Both the position numbers and the translations under genes were made by a program. From NCBI RefSeq assembly GCF_017908035.1, contig NZ_JAEQMU010000001.1, positions 2,480,001 to 2,544,000 of the forward strand: 64,000 nucleotides of DNA, read 5' to 3'. The stretch is from Sphingobacterium tabacisoli (GTDB lineage: Bacteria > Bacteroidota > Bacteroidia > Sphingobacteriales > Sphingobacteriaceae). Shown one piece after another: positions 16,820 to 24,583 of the stretch (within the stretch, counting starts at the first letter, position 1; every line of letters starts with the position of its first letter). The notes under the pieces were generated by a model. That model searched no databases, had not been told where the DNA came from, and worked only from the letters and a program-made list of their open reading frames with translations.

Positions 16820-18595
16820 CTAACTAAGACCTAGATTAAAAGTCTTTCTCAACACTTCTAGAGCAGGGTTTTTGGAAGCCATTGCCTGATACTTCTCTTG
16901 CGAGGTATAGGCTTTACGGATGACGGCCTGTTCCAATTGAACGGTCTGCATATCTAAAGAAAAGTTCTGTAACGCTGGGCGAAGATAGTTGAGCATATCG
17001 ATTTTACCTTCCCGTAGCTGATCGCTCTGAATGGCATTTTCAACATCAATTTCAATAATATTCCCTTGCAGTCTCGGTGGGTTGGCAGTCATGATCGTAT
17101 ATATGGTAATACGATTACTTGCTTTCATCTTCTCGGCTAATTCGTTCCACTTTCCGATGAAGGAATTAAAAGTCACCTCTCTAAATTCTGTTCCCTGTAC
17201 CAGATCATTCTCCTGTTCCTCTTCTACCGCCTTTTCTTCAAATACCGTGTTCAAGTTAGGTACGTCGACAGCAGACTTAAAACTTCCCCATCCTTTCCCC
17301 GAAGAGAAGCTCTTTTTTTCCTCTACAACAGGCTTTGTAGGCGTAGCGGTCACTTTGGGAGGTTCAACCTTGGTGACTACAGGTTCAGAAGGTTCAGTCT
17401 TTGCCGCCGCAGCAGGAGGTGGAGTGGGTGTTGTTACGGAACTAGGTAGTTTTTTTTTTTGATCAACCTGAGTTGATACACCATTTATTCCAAGCTGTAT
17501 TGCTGCAGCTATGTGGCACATCTTCAATAATGCCAATTCGACCTGAAGCCTTTGATTCTTACTGGTTTTATAGCTTATTTCACATTGATTTGCAATATTC
17601 AAGGCCGACAGCAGAAGACCTGAACTCAAGGATGAAGATTGCTCAAGGTATCGCTTCTTAACATTCTCACTAACCTCCAACAGTTTTAATGTTTTAGGTT
17701 CCTTTGTGATCAACAGATTTCTCAAATGCCCTGATAGACCTGCAATAAAATGCCCCCCATCGAAGCCTCTGTTCAGTACATTATCTAAAATTAATAAGGC
17801 CTCTGCAGCATCTTCTTTTTTTATCGCTTCGACCAGATTGAAGTAATAATCATAGTCAAGAATATTCAAGTTCTCAATAACGGCCTGATAGGTAAGATTC
17901 CGATTCGAAAAACTTACAATCTGATCAAACATAGACAGTGCATCGCGGAGACCACCATCAGCCTTCTGAGCGATGACATGCAAGCCATCTATCTCAAACG
18001 TTATGTCTTCTTTTTTCGCTATTGATGCTAAATGATTGGACATATCTTCTACCCGGATACGGTTAAAGTCAAATATCTGACAACGCGACAAAATCGTAGG
18101 TAGAATCTTATGTTTTTCTGTGGTCGCTAATATGAATATCGCATAGGAAGGCGGCTCCTCCAACGTCTTCAAAAAGGCGTTAAAAGCTGCTTGAGACAAC
18201 ATATGCACCTCATCAATAATGTAAATCTTATACTTGCCGGTCTGTGGGGGTATACGTACCTGATCGATCAGGCTACGGATATCGTCGACAGAGTTGTTCG
18301 ATGCCGCATCCAATTCATGAATACTGAATGAAGCACCTCCCGCAAAAGATTTACAGCTTTCACATTCTCCACAAGCTTCGGTACTTGAGGAGATATTCTC
18401 ACAATTTATTGTCTTAGCCAATATACGGGCACAGGTCGTCTTCCCCACTCCTCTAGGTCCACAGAACAAAAACGCTTGCGCAAGCTGATTACTATGAATC
18501 GCATTCTTTAGCGTATTTGTAATATGCAACTGTCCTACAACGGAGTCGAAGGTCGCTGGGCGATATTTACGGGCTGAAACAATGAAATTATCCAT
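16820..18595 (-). CDS. dnaX: DNA polymerase III clamp loader subunit tau/gamma
   Basis: A 591-residue AAA+ ATPase of the replicative clamp loader. Walker A GPRGVGKTT is at residues 46-54. The zinc module uses C65, C75, C78 and C81. The DEVH-type Walker B (IYIIDEVHMLSQAAFNAFLK) and the SRC sensor segment (LPTILSRCQIFDF) are present. Domain III ends near residue 365. A Pro/Ala/Lys/Glu-rich linker and a tau-specific C-terminal domain (about 460-591) follow. An A11 run (plus 17450-17460 as T) encodes the end of Q379 through K382. A shift there in either direction stops within a few codons, giving a 384- or 386-residue gamma-like product. Confidence 0.97.
   Translation of the reverse strand: MDNFIVSARKYRPATFDSVVGQLHITNTLKNAIHSNQLAQAFLFCGPRGVGKTTCARILAKTINCENISSSTEACGECESCKSFAGGASFSIHELDAASNNSVDDIRSLIDQVRIPPQTGKYKIYIIDEVHMLSQAAFNAFLKTLEEPPSYAIFILATTEKHKILPTILSRCQIFDFNRIRVEDMSNHLASIAKKEDITFEIDGLHVIAQKADGGLRDALSMFDQIVSFSNRNLTYQAVIENLNILDYDYYFNLVEAIKKEDAAEALLILDNVLNRGFDGGHFIAGLSGHLRNLLITKEPKTLKLLEVSENVKKRYLEQSSSLSSGLLLSALNIANQCEISYKTSKNQRLQVELALLKMCHIAAAIQLGINGVSTQVDQKKKLPSSVTTPTPPPAAAAKTEPSEPVVTKVEPPKVTATPTKPVVEEKKSFSSGKGWGSFKSAVDVPNLNTVFEEKAVEEEQENDLVQGTEFREVTFNSFIGKWNELAEKMKASNRITIYTIMTANPPRLQGNIIEIDVENAIQSDQLREGKIDMLNYLRPALQNFSLDMQTVQLEQAVIRKAYTSQEKYQAMASKNPALEVLRKTFNLGLS
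17450..17460 (-). other. A11 slippery run in dnaX (putative gamma-producing site)
   Basis: Eleven consecutive A on the coding strand, codons CAA AAA AAA AAA. Adding one A (or a -1 shift) gives K-T-T then TAG, for a 384-residue product. Losing one A (or a +1 shift) gives N-Y-L-V-P then TAA, for a 386-residue product. The position is just after the clamp-loader core. Known dnaX genes use ribosomal frameshifting (E. coli) or transcriptional slippage (Thermus) at such sites. Confidence 0.6.
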
Positions 18596-18627
18596 CCCTG
18601 CAAAGATATGGAATTAGAATCAAAAAC

Positions 18628-19185
18628 CTATCTCCAAGGTTTGAAATTCGACACAATAGGTTTGGTTAGATCAAACTCCACCGAAAATAACCGATCCGAT
18701 CCGATTCGTCGCAGATTGTAGGTAAATTTGTCCGCATCAATAGTCACCCACCATACATTATAGGCTGCGTAATCGATAAGTTGCTCTGTCTCTGCGTCGG
18801 CTGGAAACATCTGCATATTCGGGGTTCCCTCATTGGGGGCAGTACCTCCGTAAAAAGTCACCTTATCTGCTGTACCATCCGACTTTCCATGGTCGTGCTT
18901 TAGTTCCACCCGATTATTACTCCAACTAAAAATCCAGGTACGGGACTTGTCTTCACCTACATAAAACGGAACCTTTACCTCCCGCTCATCCCAGCTCATA
19001 ACCTCCATCAGCAATCGCTCTCCGGTAAAACCATCCCCTTCCTTTCCACCTGCTACGATCGTACCCTCATAATACTTACCCAGATGTGGTTTAAAAGCCT
19101 CCATAAAAGCTTTGGAATTTGAAGTCTGGGCACGAGCCCAGCTAACGCTTATGCTAAACAGCATGAATAGAATAATCTTTCTCAT
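18628..19185 (-). CDS. Exported protein of unknown function
   Basis: A 185-residue protein that I do not recognise. Its signal peptide (MRKIILFMLFSISVSWARAQ) predicts export to the periplasm or surface. The mature part is beta-rich and aromatic, with segments such as GKYYEGTIVAGG, YNVWWVTIDADKF and a C-terminal NFKPWR. No catalytic motif is evident. The frame stays open upstream to 19230, but only ATG 19185 gives a sensible signal peptide. It follows at 102 bp from a divergent exported transglutaminase-like gene; a shared regulatory region is possible. Confidence 0.7.
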   Translation of the reverse strand: MRKIILFMLFSISVSWARAQTSNSKAFMEAFKPHLGKYYEGTIVAGGKEGDGFTGERLLMEVMSWDEREVKVPFYVGEDKSRTWIFSWSNNRVELKHDHGKSDGTADKVTFYGGTAPNEGTPNMQMFPADAETEQLIDYAAYNVWWVTIDADKFTYNLRRIGSDRLFSVEFDLTKPIVSNFKPWR

Positions 19186-19287
19186 AAAAAAACTGGACGA
19201 TACACCGCCTATTGAACCTAAATAAGTCAAGATAAGAAAAATAACATTATTTTTTTATTAACTTTATATTAAGCGAATGTTAATAAA

Positions 19288-20481
19288 ATGAGACTTTGTA
19301 TCCGATATATCCTCTTAATCTGTATAGGTCTGACCTGTACAGCTCCGTTGTGGGGACAGCAATTGGATACCATCGACTTTTTTAAAAAACCGTTTGTTTT
19401 CGACAAATCTCATACTCCTCAGATTCAAATCCAGGGAAAAACCGACGAACAGTCTATTTTACACTTTTACAAGGACATCGAATCAAGGGAATATACACCG
19501 CTTATAGAACAATTAACAGCATTTAAAGCGGAAAATAACCTTAATGACTGGCTTTACTACCAGCTTATCCGACAGGTATCGGAAGCAATAAGCCCTAAAG
19601 CCGAGAACTACCATCGCTACACGCTCTATAAATGGTACCTGATGAACAAATCGGGGTACGATGCCCGCCTAGCGGTCGGCGATGACCAAGTGATATTCTA
19701 CATCAAAAACAAAGAGGATATCTCGGATATTCCTTTTTTTATTATCGATGGACAGCAGTTTACCTGCCTTAACTACCATGATTATGGCAAGTTATTCAAA
19801 CGCTCCGATGTCTATCGTCCTGTAGCAATTACCATCCCTGGCGCAGAAGGCGACTTCAGTTACAAAATAGCGCAAATGCCCGAATTCAAAGATGAGTCCT
19901 ATGCGGTTAAGAATGTCAACTTTCAATATCAGGACAAAGTCTATGAATTTGACATCAAAGTCAATGACCACGTCGCCGGGATTTTTAAGAACTACCCTGG
20001 AGTAGATTTCGAGACTTATTTTAATATTCCACTCACTCAAGTGACCTATCAATCCTTGATTCCTGTACTCAAGGAGAATATTAAAGGAATGGACACAAAA
20101 GGAGGGGTTGACTACCTTATGCGTTTTACCAGATACGCTTTCTTATACGAGAATGATGATATCAACTTTGGTATAGAAAAACGTCTATCTCCTGAACAGA
20201 CACTGATGAACAATTACAGCGACTGCGACGACAGAGCGGCCTTGTTCTTTTTCTTGGTCAAAGAAATCTATAACCTTCCCATGATTGCCATACTATACCC
20301 CACCCACATTACGATGGCCGTACAGTTTGAACAAAAAATTGGGGAGTCCATAGCCTACGAAGGACAATATTTTTCCATCTGCGAACCTACTCCTCAGGGA
20401 CAAAGCTTAAATATTGGTGAATTAGCCGAGAAGTACAAACACGAAAAGTACGAGATTGTGTATCACTACAGACCAAAGTAA
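19288..20481 (+). CDS. Exported transglutaminase-like protein
   Basis: A 397-residue protein with a signal peptide cleaved near residue 23-24 (LWGQ). The C-terminal part has features of the transglutaminase/cysteine-protease-like fold: C313 in NNYSDCDDRAALFFFLVKEI, and H340 in AILYPTHITMAVQ about 27 residues later. That Cys-His spacing is typical, but I could not place a confident third (Asp) residue. The N-terminal 260 residues are beta-rich and unrecognised. Such proteins in Bacteroidota are often proteases or adapters of envelope complexes; the substrate is unknown. Confidence 0.65.
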   Translation: MRLCIRYILLICIGLTCTAPLWGQQLDTIDFFKKPFVFDKSHTPQIQIQGKTDEQSILHFYKDIESREYTPLIEQLTAFKAENNLNDWLYYQLIRQVSEAISPKAENYHRYTLYKWYLMNKSGYDARLAVGDDQVIFYIKNKEDISDIPFFIIDGQQFTCLNYHDYGKLFKRSDVYRPVAITIPGAEGDFSYKIAQMPEFKDESYAVKNVNFQYQDKVYEFDIKVNDHVAGIFKNYPGVDFETYFNIPLTQVTYQSLIPVLKENIKGMDTKGGVDYLMRFTRYAFLYENDDINFGIEKRLSPEQTLMNNYSDCDDRAALFFFLVKEIYNLPMIAILYPTHITMAVQFEQKIGESIAYEGQYFSICEPTPQGQSLNIGELAEKYKHEKYEIVYHYRPK

Positions 20482-20507
20482 GATTTCTTTGCCAATGATT
20501 TCTACTC

Positions 20508-21149
20508 TCAATCTAGCTTTCCGAGATAAACAGAATCGGACATTTGCCCAGTATAACTATTTTCGAAGCCTATATACACATGCAGTCCCTTACCGCAACA
20601 ATTAAGTAATCCTGATTGTAAGCGATACTCTCCTAAACGGGCGGGCACGATGGCAACTCTCATGTCGGCCAACACTTCTACATTCACTATTACCACATTC
20701 AGTTTGACCCACTCCTCTAGATTATTCACATCGGGCGGTGTCCATGTGATATGCAGATGATCATCCATCAGTTGCATTTCTGCGTTCTCTGGCGTAAATA
20801 AAGTCCCTCTAAACGGTTTGAACAATTCCGCTCTCACATAGGGTTCATTATTGGCATCGATAGCAATGCAATCTTTCCTCACGTGGGATTGCGCTAGATT
20901 AGCCGCATTTTGTGTGGGGTGATCTATCAACAAATTCTTATATCCATACTTCACGATCGGGAACAAATAAGTCAGAAAATCATTGGTGACCTTAGTTTTC
21001 TTTCGATTCAGTAATTCCGCCTGACTCGGTGGAGTCGTCCGTGGTTTACGGGCACCACGTACAATATTCTGTCCGTTCAACACATAGGCGAACACGCTAC
21101 CAAATTTACCTCGAATCGGCCCATTTGGGCCATCATTTAGAATTGCCAT
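20508..21149 (-). CDS. DUF6266-family protein
   Basis: A 213-residue protein starting MAILNDGPNGPIRGKFGSVF, which matches the conserved N-terminus of DUF6266 proteins, frequent in Sphingobacteriaceae and often multi-copy. No signal peptide, membrane segment or catalytic motif is seen. The middle contains the family-like RGARKPRTTPPSQAELLNRK stretch. Its function is unknown. The frame extends to 21191, but ATG 21149 gives the conserved start. An array of short CATAG-containing repeats lies in the 210-bp upstream gap. Confidence 0.75.
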   Translation of the reverse strand: MAILNDGPNGPIRGKFGSVFAYVLNGQNIVRGARKPRTTPPSQAELLNRKKTKVTNDFLTYLFPIVKYGYKNLLIDHPTQNAANLAQSHVRKDCIAIDANNEPYVRAELFKPFRGTLFTPENAEMQLMDDHLHITWTPPDVNNLEEWVKLNVVIVNVEVLADMRVAIVPARLGEYRLQSGLLNCCGKGLHVYIGFENSYTGQMSDSVYLGKLD

Positions 21150-21237
21150 AGCTTTAAATTTAGAGTTTACTGATTTAAAACAAGTTACCACTTTATTAAC
21201 AACAAATTATGTGTTAAAATGTTTTTAACCTAGTCTT

Positions 21238-21302
21238 AACACAGCCTATACATAGCTATTGGCTATGCTAAGGCTATGTAAACTCTATGTTAAGGCTATT
21301 TA
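21238..21302. repeat. Short degenerate tandem repeats upstream of the DUF6266 gene
   Basis: Units of about 12 bp containing CATAGCC/GGCTATG recur in both orientations (ACATAGCCTTAG, CATAGCCAATAG, and mirrored CATAGC-TATTG-GCTATG). They can form a small hairpin. They may be a regulator-binding array or a recombination site linked to this gene family. Confidence 0.45.
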
Positions 21303-21359
21303 ATTGATAGCTTAATTGATAATTAGATACTACCCAATATCCTATAAACTTCATTGCTT

Positions 21360-22427
21360 CTACCTTTTGACCTTTACTTGATTTGCTCTGATATATTCCG
21401 TGACAAAGGCCTCTACTTTTTGTTTTTTCTCCACATCCGCTATAAGCTCCGAAATAGGTAACAAGTTATCTAGACCACCGATGTAAACAAAACGCGAATT
21501 ATCATCAGTAAGATCTTTCGCCCAATCAGATATATTTACTTTCGGGTTTACACCAGAGCTTCTATTTACAACTATTTTACTTGGATCTCCACCAATTGCT
21601 TCAAAAGCGATTATAGGTCGAACCACATCCTTAAACACCGTGGAATCGGATGGAGCAAAAGCACCAGAAAATAATCCAAAACATTCATTCAGACCAACAT
21701 GAAAACTACTTTGTACAGCAGTGTGCTTATCCTTATTGCCGGTATACCCTGCTTGGTAGTCCAAACTAAGTTTAGCTCCTGTAAACAAAGAAAGTAAGAC
21801 ATGTGTTCCGTATTTTTTGACTAACTCCTCTGCCCCCAATATTTTAATGTCAGCTTGAAAACCTTTCGTCAGATACGACATCACTTTGCTTTTGGTATAA
21901 AAGATGGTGAGCTGTTTGTACTTTGCAAAGCTATCATACAAGCCGTAGACATATTCATTTGCAGTTGGATCAGTATCTCCAAAGGGTTGCGTAACATTTC
22001 CCTTAAAGTAACTGATATCGGATTTTTCACCTGTCAGCAATTTTAAAAAACCTTCAGAATCCGCCCCATAAACGGTACGAAAACTTCCTTCCCGAGGGAG
22101 ACGTATGTCAATAGAACTGGGGTTTTCTTGTGCAAATGCTGGTGTATTGATTACAGCGTCTTTCACTGAACTTCTGTGGGAATACTTACCCATAACGTCA
22201 TAACCATACCCCAGGAAATTAAACTCATTATACCCTTCCTTTTCCTTCACACTATTGCTCTTCGTAAGATTCTTAATCACGAATTTCAGTTCTGCTACTC
22301 CCTCTGATTTTGGATCTACAACTTCCGGATCCGGCGTTATAGGTTCATCTGATGCACTTTTTTTACAGGCAGTGAAACTACCAATCATTATCACCGTTAG
22401 GGGATAGATAAATTTAACCTTTAGCAT
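21360..22427 (-). CDS. MAC/perforin-domain lipoprotein
   Basis: A 355-residue predicted lipoprotein: signal peptide with lipobox FTAC (Cys21), then a Ser/Asp/Pro-rich linker. A MACPF domain runs from about residue 65. Supporting segments are FLGYGYDVMGKYS (71-83), the superfamily hallmark YGTH at 206-209 in VKKYGTHVLLSLFTGAKLSL, and the C-terminal FEAIGGDPSK and LIADVEKKQKVEAFV pieces typical of Bacteroidota MACPF proteins. Related proteins in Bacteroidales (BSAP type) are secreted toxins that kill close relatives by membrane attack. Other roles, such as adhesion or self-protection, are possible. It lies 154 bp downstream of the nine-repeat protein gene on the same strand. Confidence 0.85.
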   Translation of the reverse strand: MLKVKFIYPLTVIMIGSFTACKKSASDEPITPDPEVVDPKSEGVAELKFVIKNLTKSNSVKEKEGYNEFNFLGYGYDVMGKYSHRSSVKDAVINTPAFAQENPSSIDIRLPREGSFRTVYGADSEGFLKLLTGEKSDISYFKGNVTQPFGDTDPTANEYVYGLYDSFAKYKQLTIFYTKSKVMSYLTKGFQADIKILGAEELVKKYGTHVLLSLFTGAKLSLDYQAGYTGNKDKHTAVQSSFHVGLNECFGLFSGAFAPSDSTVFKDVVRPIIAFEAIGGDPSKIVVNRSSGVNPKVNISDWAKDLTDDNSRFVYIGGLDNLLPISELIADVEKKQKVEAFVTEYIRANQVKVKR

Positions 22428-22581
22428 ATTCTCATATTTATAGTTAATCAAATAAGGGAGTTTATTATTAACTGATAATTAGCTCAACATTAATCTATTG
22501 TAAACGATAAAAAATAAAGAATCATTATCACTTCCTTCTATATAAATTTCTTCCGAATTGCCAGCTATTGAGTTAATCTTT

Positions 22582-23271
22582 TCAATTCATTTGTTGAATC
22601 ATGTTATAATACCACATGACATTCTCGTTCACTATCCCCCTCTGACTATTTTTAACAGACCGAAGCAATCCATCAAGATTATAATCAAAACGACTCCCCC
22701 CGATTTCACGAATACGTCCATCTATATCATAACTTACACGCTGCTCACCAAACTGCCGAATCTTATTATCTAAATTATATACTATATCTTCATCTCCAAA
22801 TCTCCGAACACGATCATCAATATCATAATCTATTTCAATGGTTCCAATTCGGCGTATTTTATTATCCCGATTATAGTTTATATCAACATTTCCAAACCTT
22901 CTTACTTGTTCATCCAAATTATAGTCGATGTATATATCATCTATCTTCCTCACTTTTCCTTCAAAATTATAGTCGACACTAATTTCTCCAAAATGAACTA
23001 ACAGTCCATCAAAATTGTAAGAGATATCCTTGTCTCCAACTTTTGACAAACGACCATCTATGTTATACTTAAAGTCAAGGTCGGACTCGTCCTTAACCAT
23101 AACATATAGTAAATCACCTCTACTAGTCAGCATAAAAATCGTTGATCCTTTTGGTATAGGCACAAGTAGTTCCTTGCTGTATTTAGATATAGATAATGCC
23201 TGTGCGTAACCACGACCTGTATGTAGACTAACAAGTAGTAAGAGTAAAACTAGTTTAAAAAAATATCTCAT
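22582..23271 (-). CDS. Exported protein with nine 16-residue YNxDGxxRxxG repeats
   Basis: A 229-residue protein with a signal peptide (MRYFFKLVLLLLLVSLHTGR, cleaved near GYAQ). Residues 69-212 are exactly nine contiguous 16-residue repeats of the type YNxDxxIRxxGxxxID, for example YNLDEQVRRFGNVDIN and YDIDDRVRRFGDEDIV. They resemble YD/Rhs-type beta repeats and probably form an elongated beta solenoid or sheet. No enzyme motif is present. The frame is open to 23322, but ATG 23271 follows a -7 element (TATATTTG) and starts the signal peptide. It precedes the MACPF gene, with possible cotranscription. The function is unknown. Confidence 0.75.
   Translation of the reverse strand: MRYFFKLVLLLLLVSLHTGRGYAQALSISKYSKELLVPIPKGSTIFMLTSRGDLLYVMVKDESDLDFKYNIDGRLSKVGDKDISYNFDGLLVHFGEISVDYNFEGKVRKIDDIYIDYNLDEQVRRFGNVDINYNRDNKIRRIGTIEIDYDIDDRVRRFGDEDIVYNLDNKIRQFGEQRVSYDIDGRIREIGGSRFDYNLDGLLRSVKNSQRGIVNENVMWYYNMIQQMN
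22636..23067 (-). repeat. Nine in-frame 48-bp coding repeats
   Basis: The nine repeat units all have a 48-bp period with no indels, but have diverged in sequence. This suggests an old internal amplification kept in strict register by structural constraint. Confidence 0.8.
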
Positions 23272-23291
23272 GGTATTGTTTTTATGGCGGT

Positions 23292-23299
23292 CAAATATA
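23292..23299 (-). promoter_or_regulatory. -7 element TATATTTG of the nine-repeat gene
   Basis: Minus-strand TATATTTG is a perfect TANNTTTG 21 bp before the ATG. It directly follows the T-tail of the terminator of the upstream gene. No clear -33 TTG is present. Confidence 0.5.
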
Positions 23300-23300
23300 T

Positions 23301-23341
23301 AAACAAAAAGGGGCGACTCCATGAATCGCCCCTTTTGTTTA
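23301..23341 (-). terminator. Terminator of the beta-helix lipoprotein gene
   Basis: GGGGCGA pairs with TCGCCCC, flanked by AAACAAAA/TTTTTGTTT arms that extend the stem, and ends in a T tract on the minus strand. Confidence 0.9.
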
Positions 23342-23358
23342 TTTTTAATACGGGAATC

Positions 23359-24510
23359 TTAGAAAGAAAATTTCGTCCAAGAGAATGCACCTGTGTTAGC
23401 ACCTGTTTGCGTATCATTCTTAGTTATTGTAGCACCTTCAGCTTTTACTTTTGCTGCGTCATACATACTCGCAGGATTAAATGTATAAGTGATTTTAGAT
23501 GCAGGATTACCCTTACCAGAACCATCAGTAAAGTCAATAATATCAGCGAATCTTGAAGTAGCCCCTATTTCTATTTTCAAGTTAGAAATATTAGCTGTTG
23601 CTCCTCTTCTGATTTTAACCACATCCACCATTTCACCAGCTTTTGCAGGCGCTGTAGCTTTGTGTACAATCGTCATATCTTTGATAATAAAGTTAGATTG
23701 AGCGATATCATTAGGATTTTTGCCATCCATGTTACCATCGGCTTCAATTCCTCTTGGATCATCTTCATTCGTAGAAAACTTAGGAGTCCAGATACCATAA
23801 GCATTCGTTACAGTACCTGTATAACCTTGTGTAAAATCGAACATATCGTCTTCCGAATCTACTACTAATAGGTTCGTTACATTAACAGATCCACCGAAGA
23901 ACTCGATACCATCATCAGCACCATCTTTAATGTAGATATTACTAATTCTTGTACCATTACCAACTCCATTCAATGTCAAACCATTATGCTCTTTATCATC
24001 GGATATATTAGATCCAGAATATTCGATAATTACATAATCCAACTCACCAGAATTATCTTTAACATCATTTCCACCATACATGATTGCTGTATTGATTTCA
24101 GTAGGGAATGTACTTTCAGTTGCTTCTGTCGCACGAGAAAGTGGAGCTTTACCGTTTATGATAACACCACCCCAACCACCAGAGCTTTTTGTGGTGGAAG
24201 TAAAAGTAATGGGAGCTGAAGCTGTACCTTTCGCAATGATTTTAGCACCTTTTTCGATTAATAAATAGGCTGTCTTTTCTGAAGCCGTAATTGTAGTACC
24301 TGCAGGAATCGTCAACGTAGCGCCTGCTCGTACAATCGTAGCTCCTTTTAGGGCAATAGAATTACCTTTTAAAACAGCATCGCTAGTGATGCTACCATTC
24401 AATTCTGTTAACTCATTTCCTTGACCTGGCTTACTCGGATCGTTGTCTTTACTACATGATGCGAACACTAAAGCTGAAACTGTCAAAACTGCAAATAATT
24501 TCCTTTTCAT
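23359..24510 (-). CDS. Beta-helix repeat surface lipoprotein
   Basis: A 383-residue predicted lipoprotein: MKRKLFAVLTVSALVFASC with lipobox FASC. It is followed by a Lys/Pro-rich linker and a right-handed parallel beta-helix-like region. The latter has ladders such as GATLTIPAGTTITA and LLIEKGAKIIAKGTASAPI, then WGGVIINGKAPLS and further pectate-lyase-like turns (NGLTLNGVGNGTRISNIYIK). ATG 24510 starts the signal peptide. It sits 73 bp downstream of a TonB receptor gene, the position a SusD-like lipoprotein would take, so it may capture the receptor's ligand at the surface. No catalytic residues are assigned and the ligand is unknown. Confidence 0.8.
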   Translation of the reverse strand: MKRKLFAVLTVSALVFASCSKDNDPSKPGQGNELTELNGSITSDAVLKGNSIALKGATIVRAGATLTIPAGTTITASEKTAYLLIEKGAKIIAKGTASAPITFTSTTKSSGGWGGVIINGKAPLSRATEATESTFPTEINTAIMYGGNDVKDNSGELDYVIIEYSGSNISDDKEHNGLTLNGVGNGTRISNIYIKDGADDGIEFFGGSVNVTNLLVVDSEDDMFDFTQGYTGTVTNAYGIWTPKFSTNEDDPRGIEADGNMDGKNPNDIAQSNFIIKDMTIVHKATAPAKAGEMVDVVKIRRGATANISNLKIEIGATSRFADIIDFTDGSGKGNPASKITYTFNPASMYDAAKVKAEGATITKNDTQTGANTGAFSWTKFSF

Positions 24511-24583
24511 TTGTTTATTATTTATCTTATACAATACTAAATATTTAAAAAAAACTAACGGTTAAACTAATGTTATCAAAACA

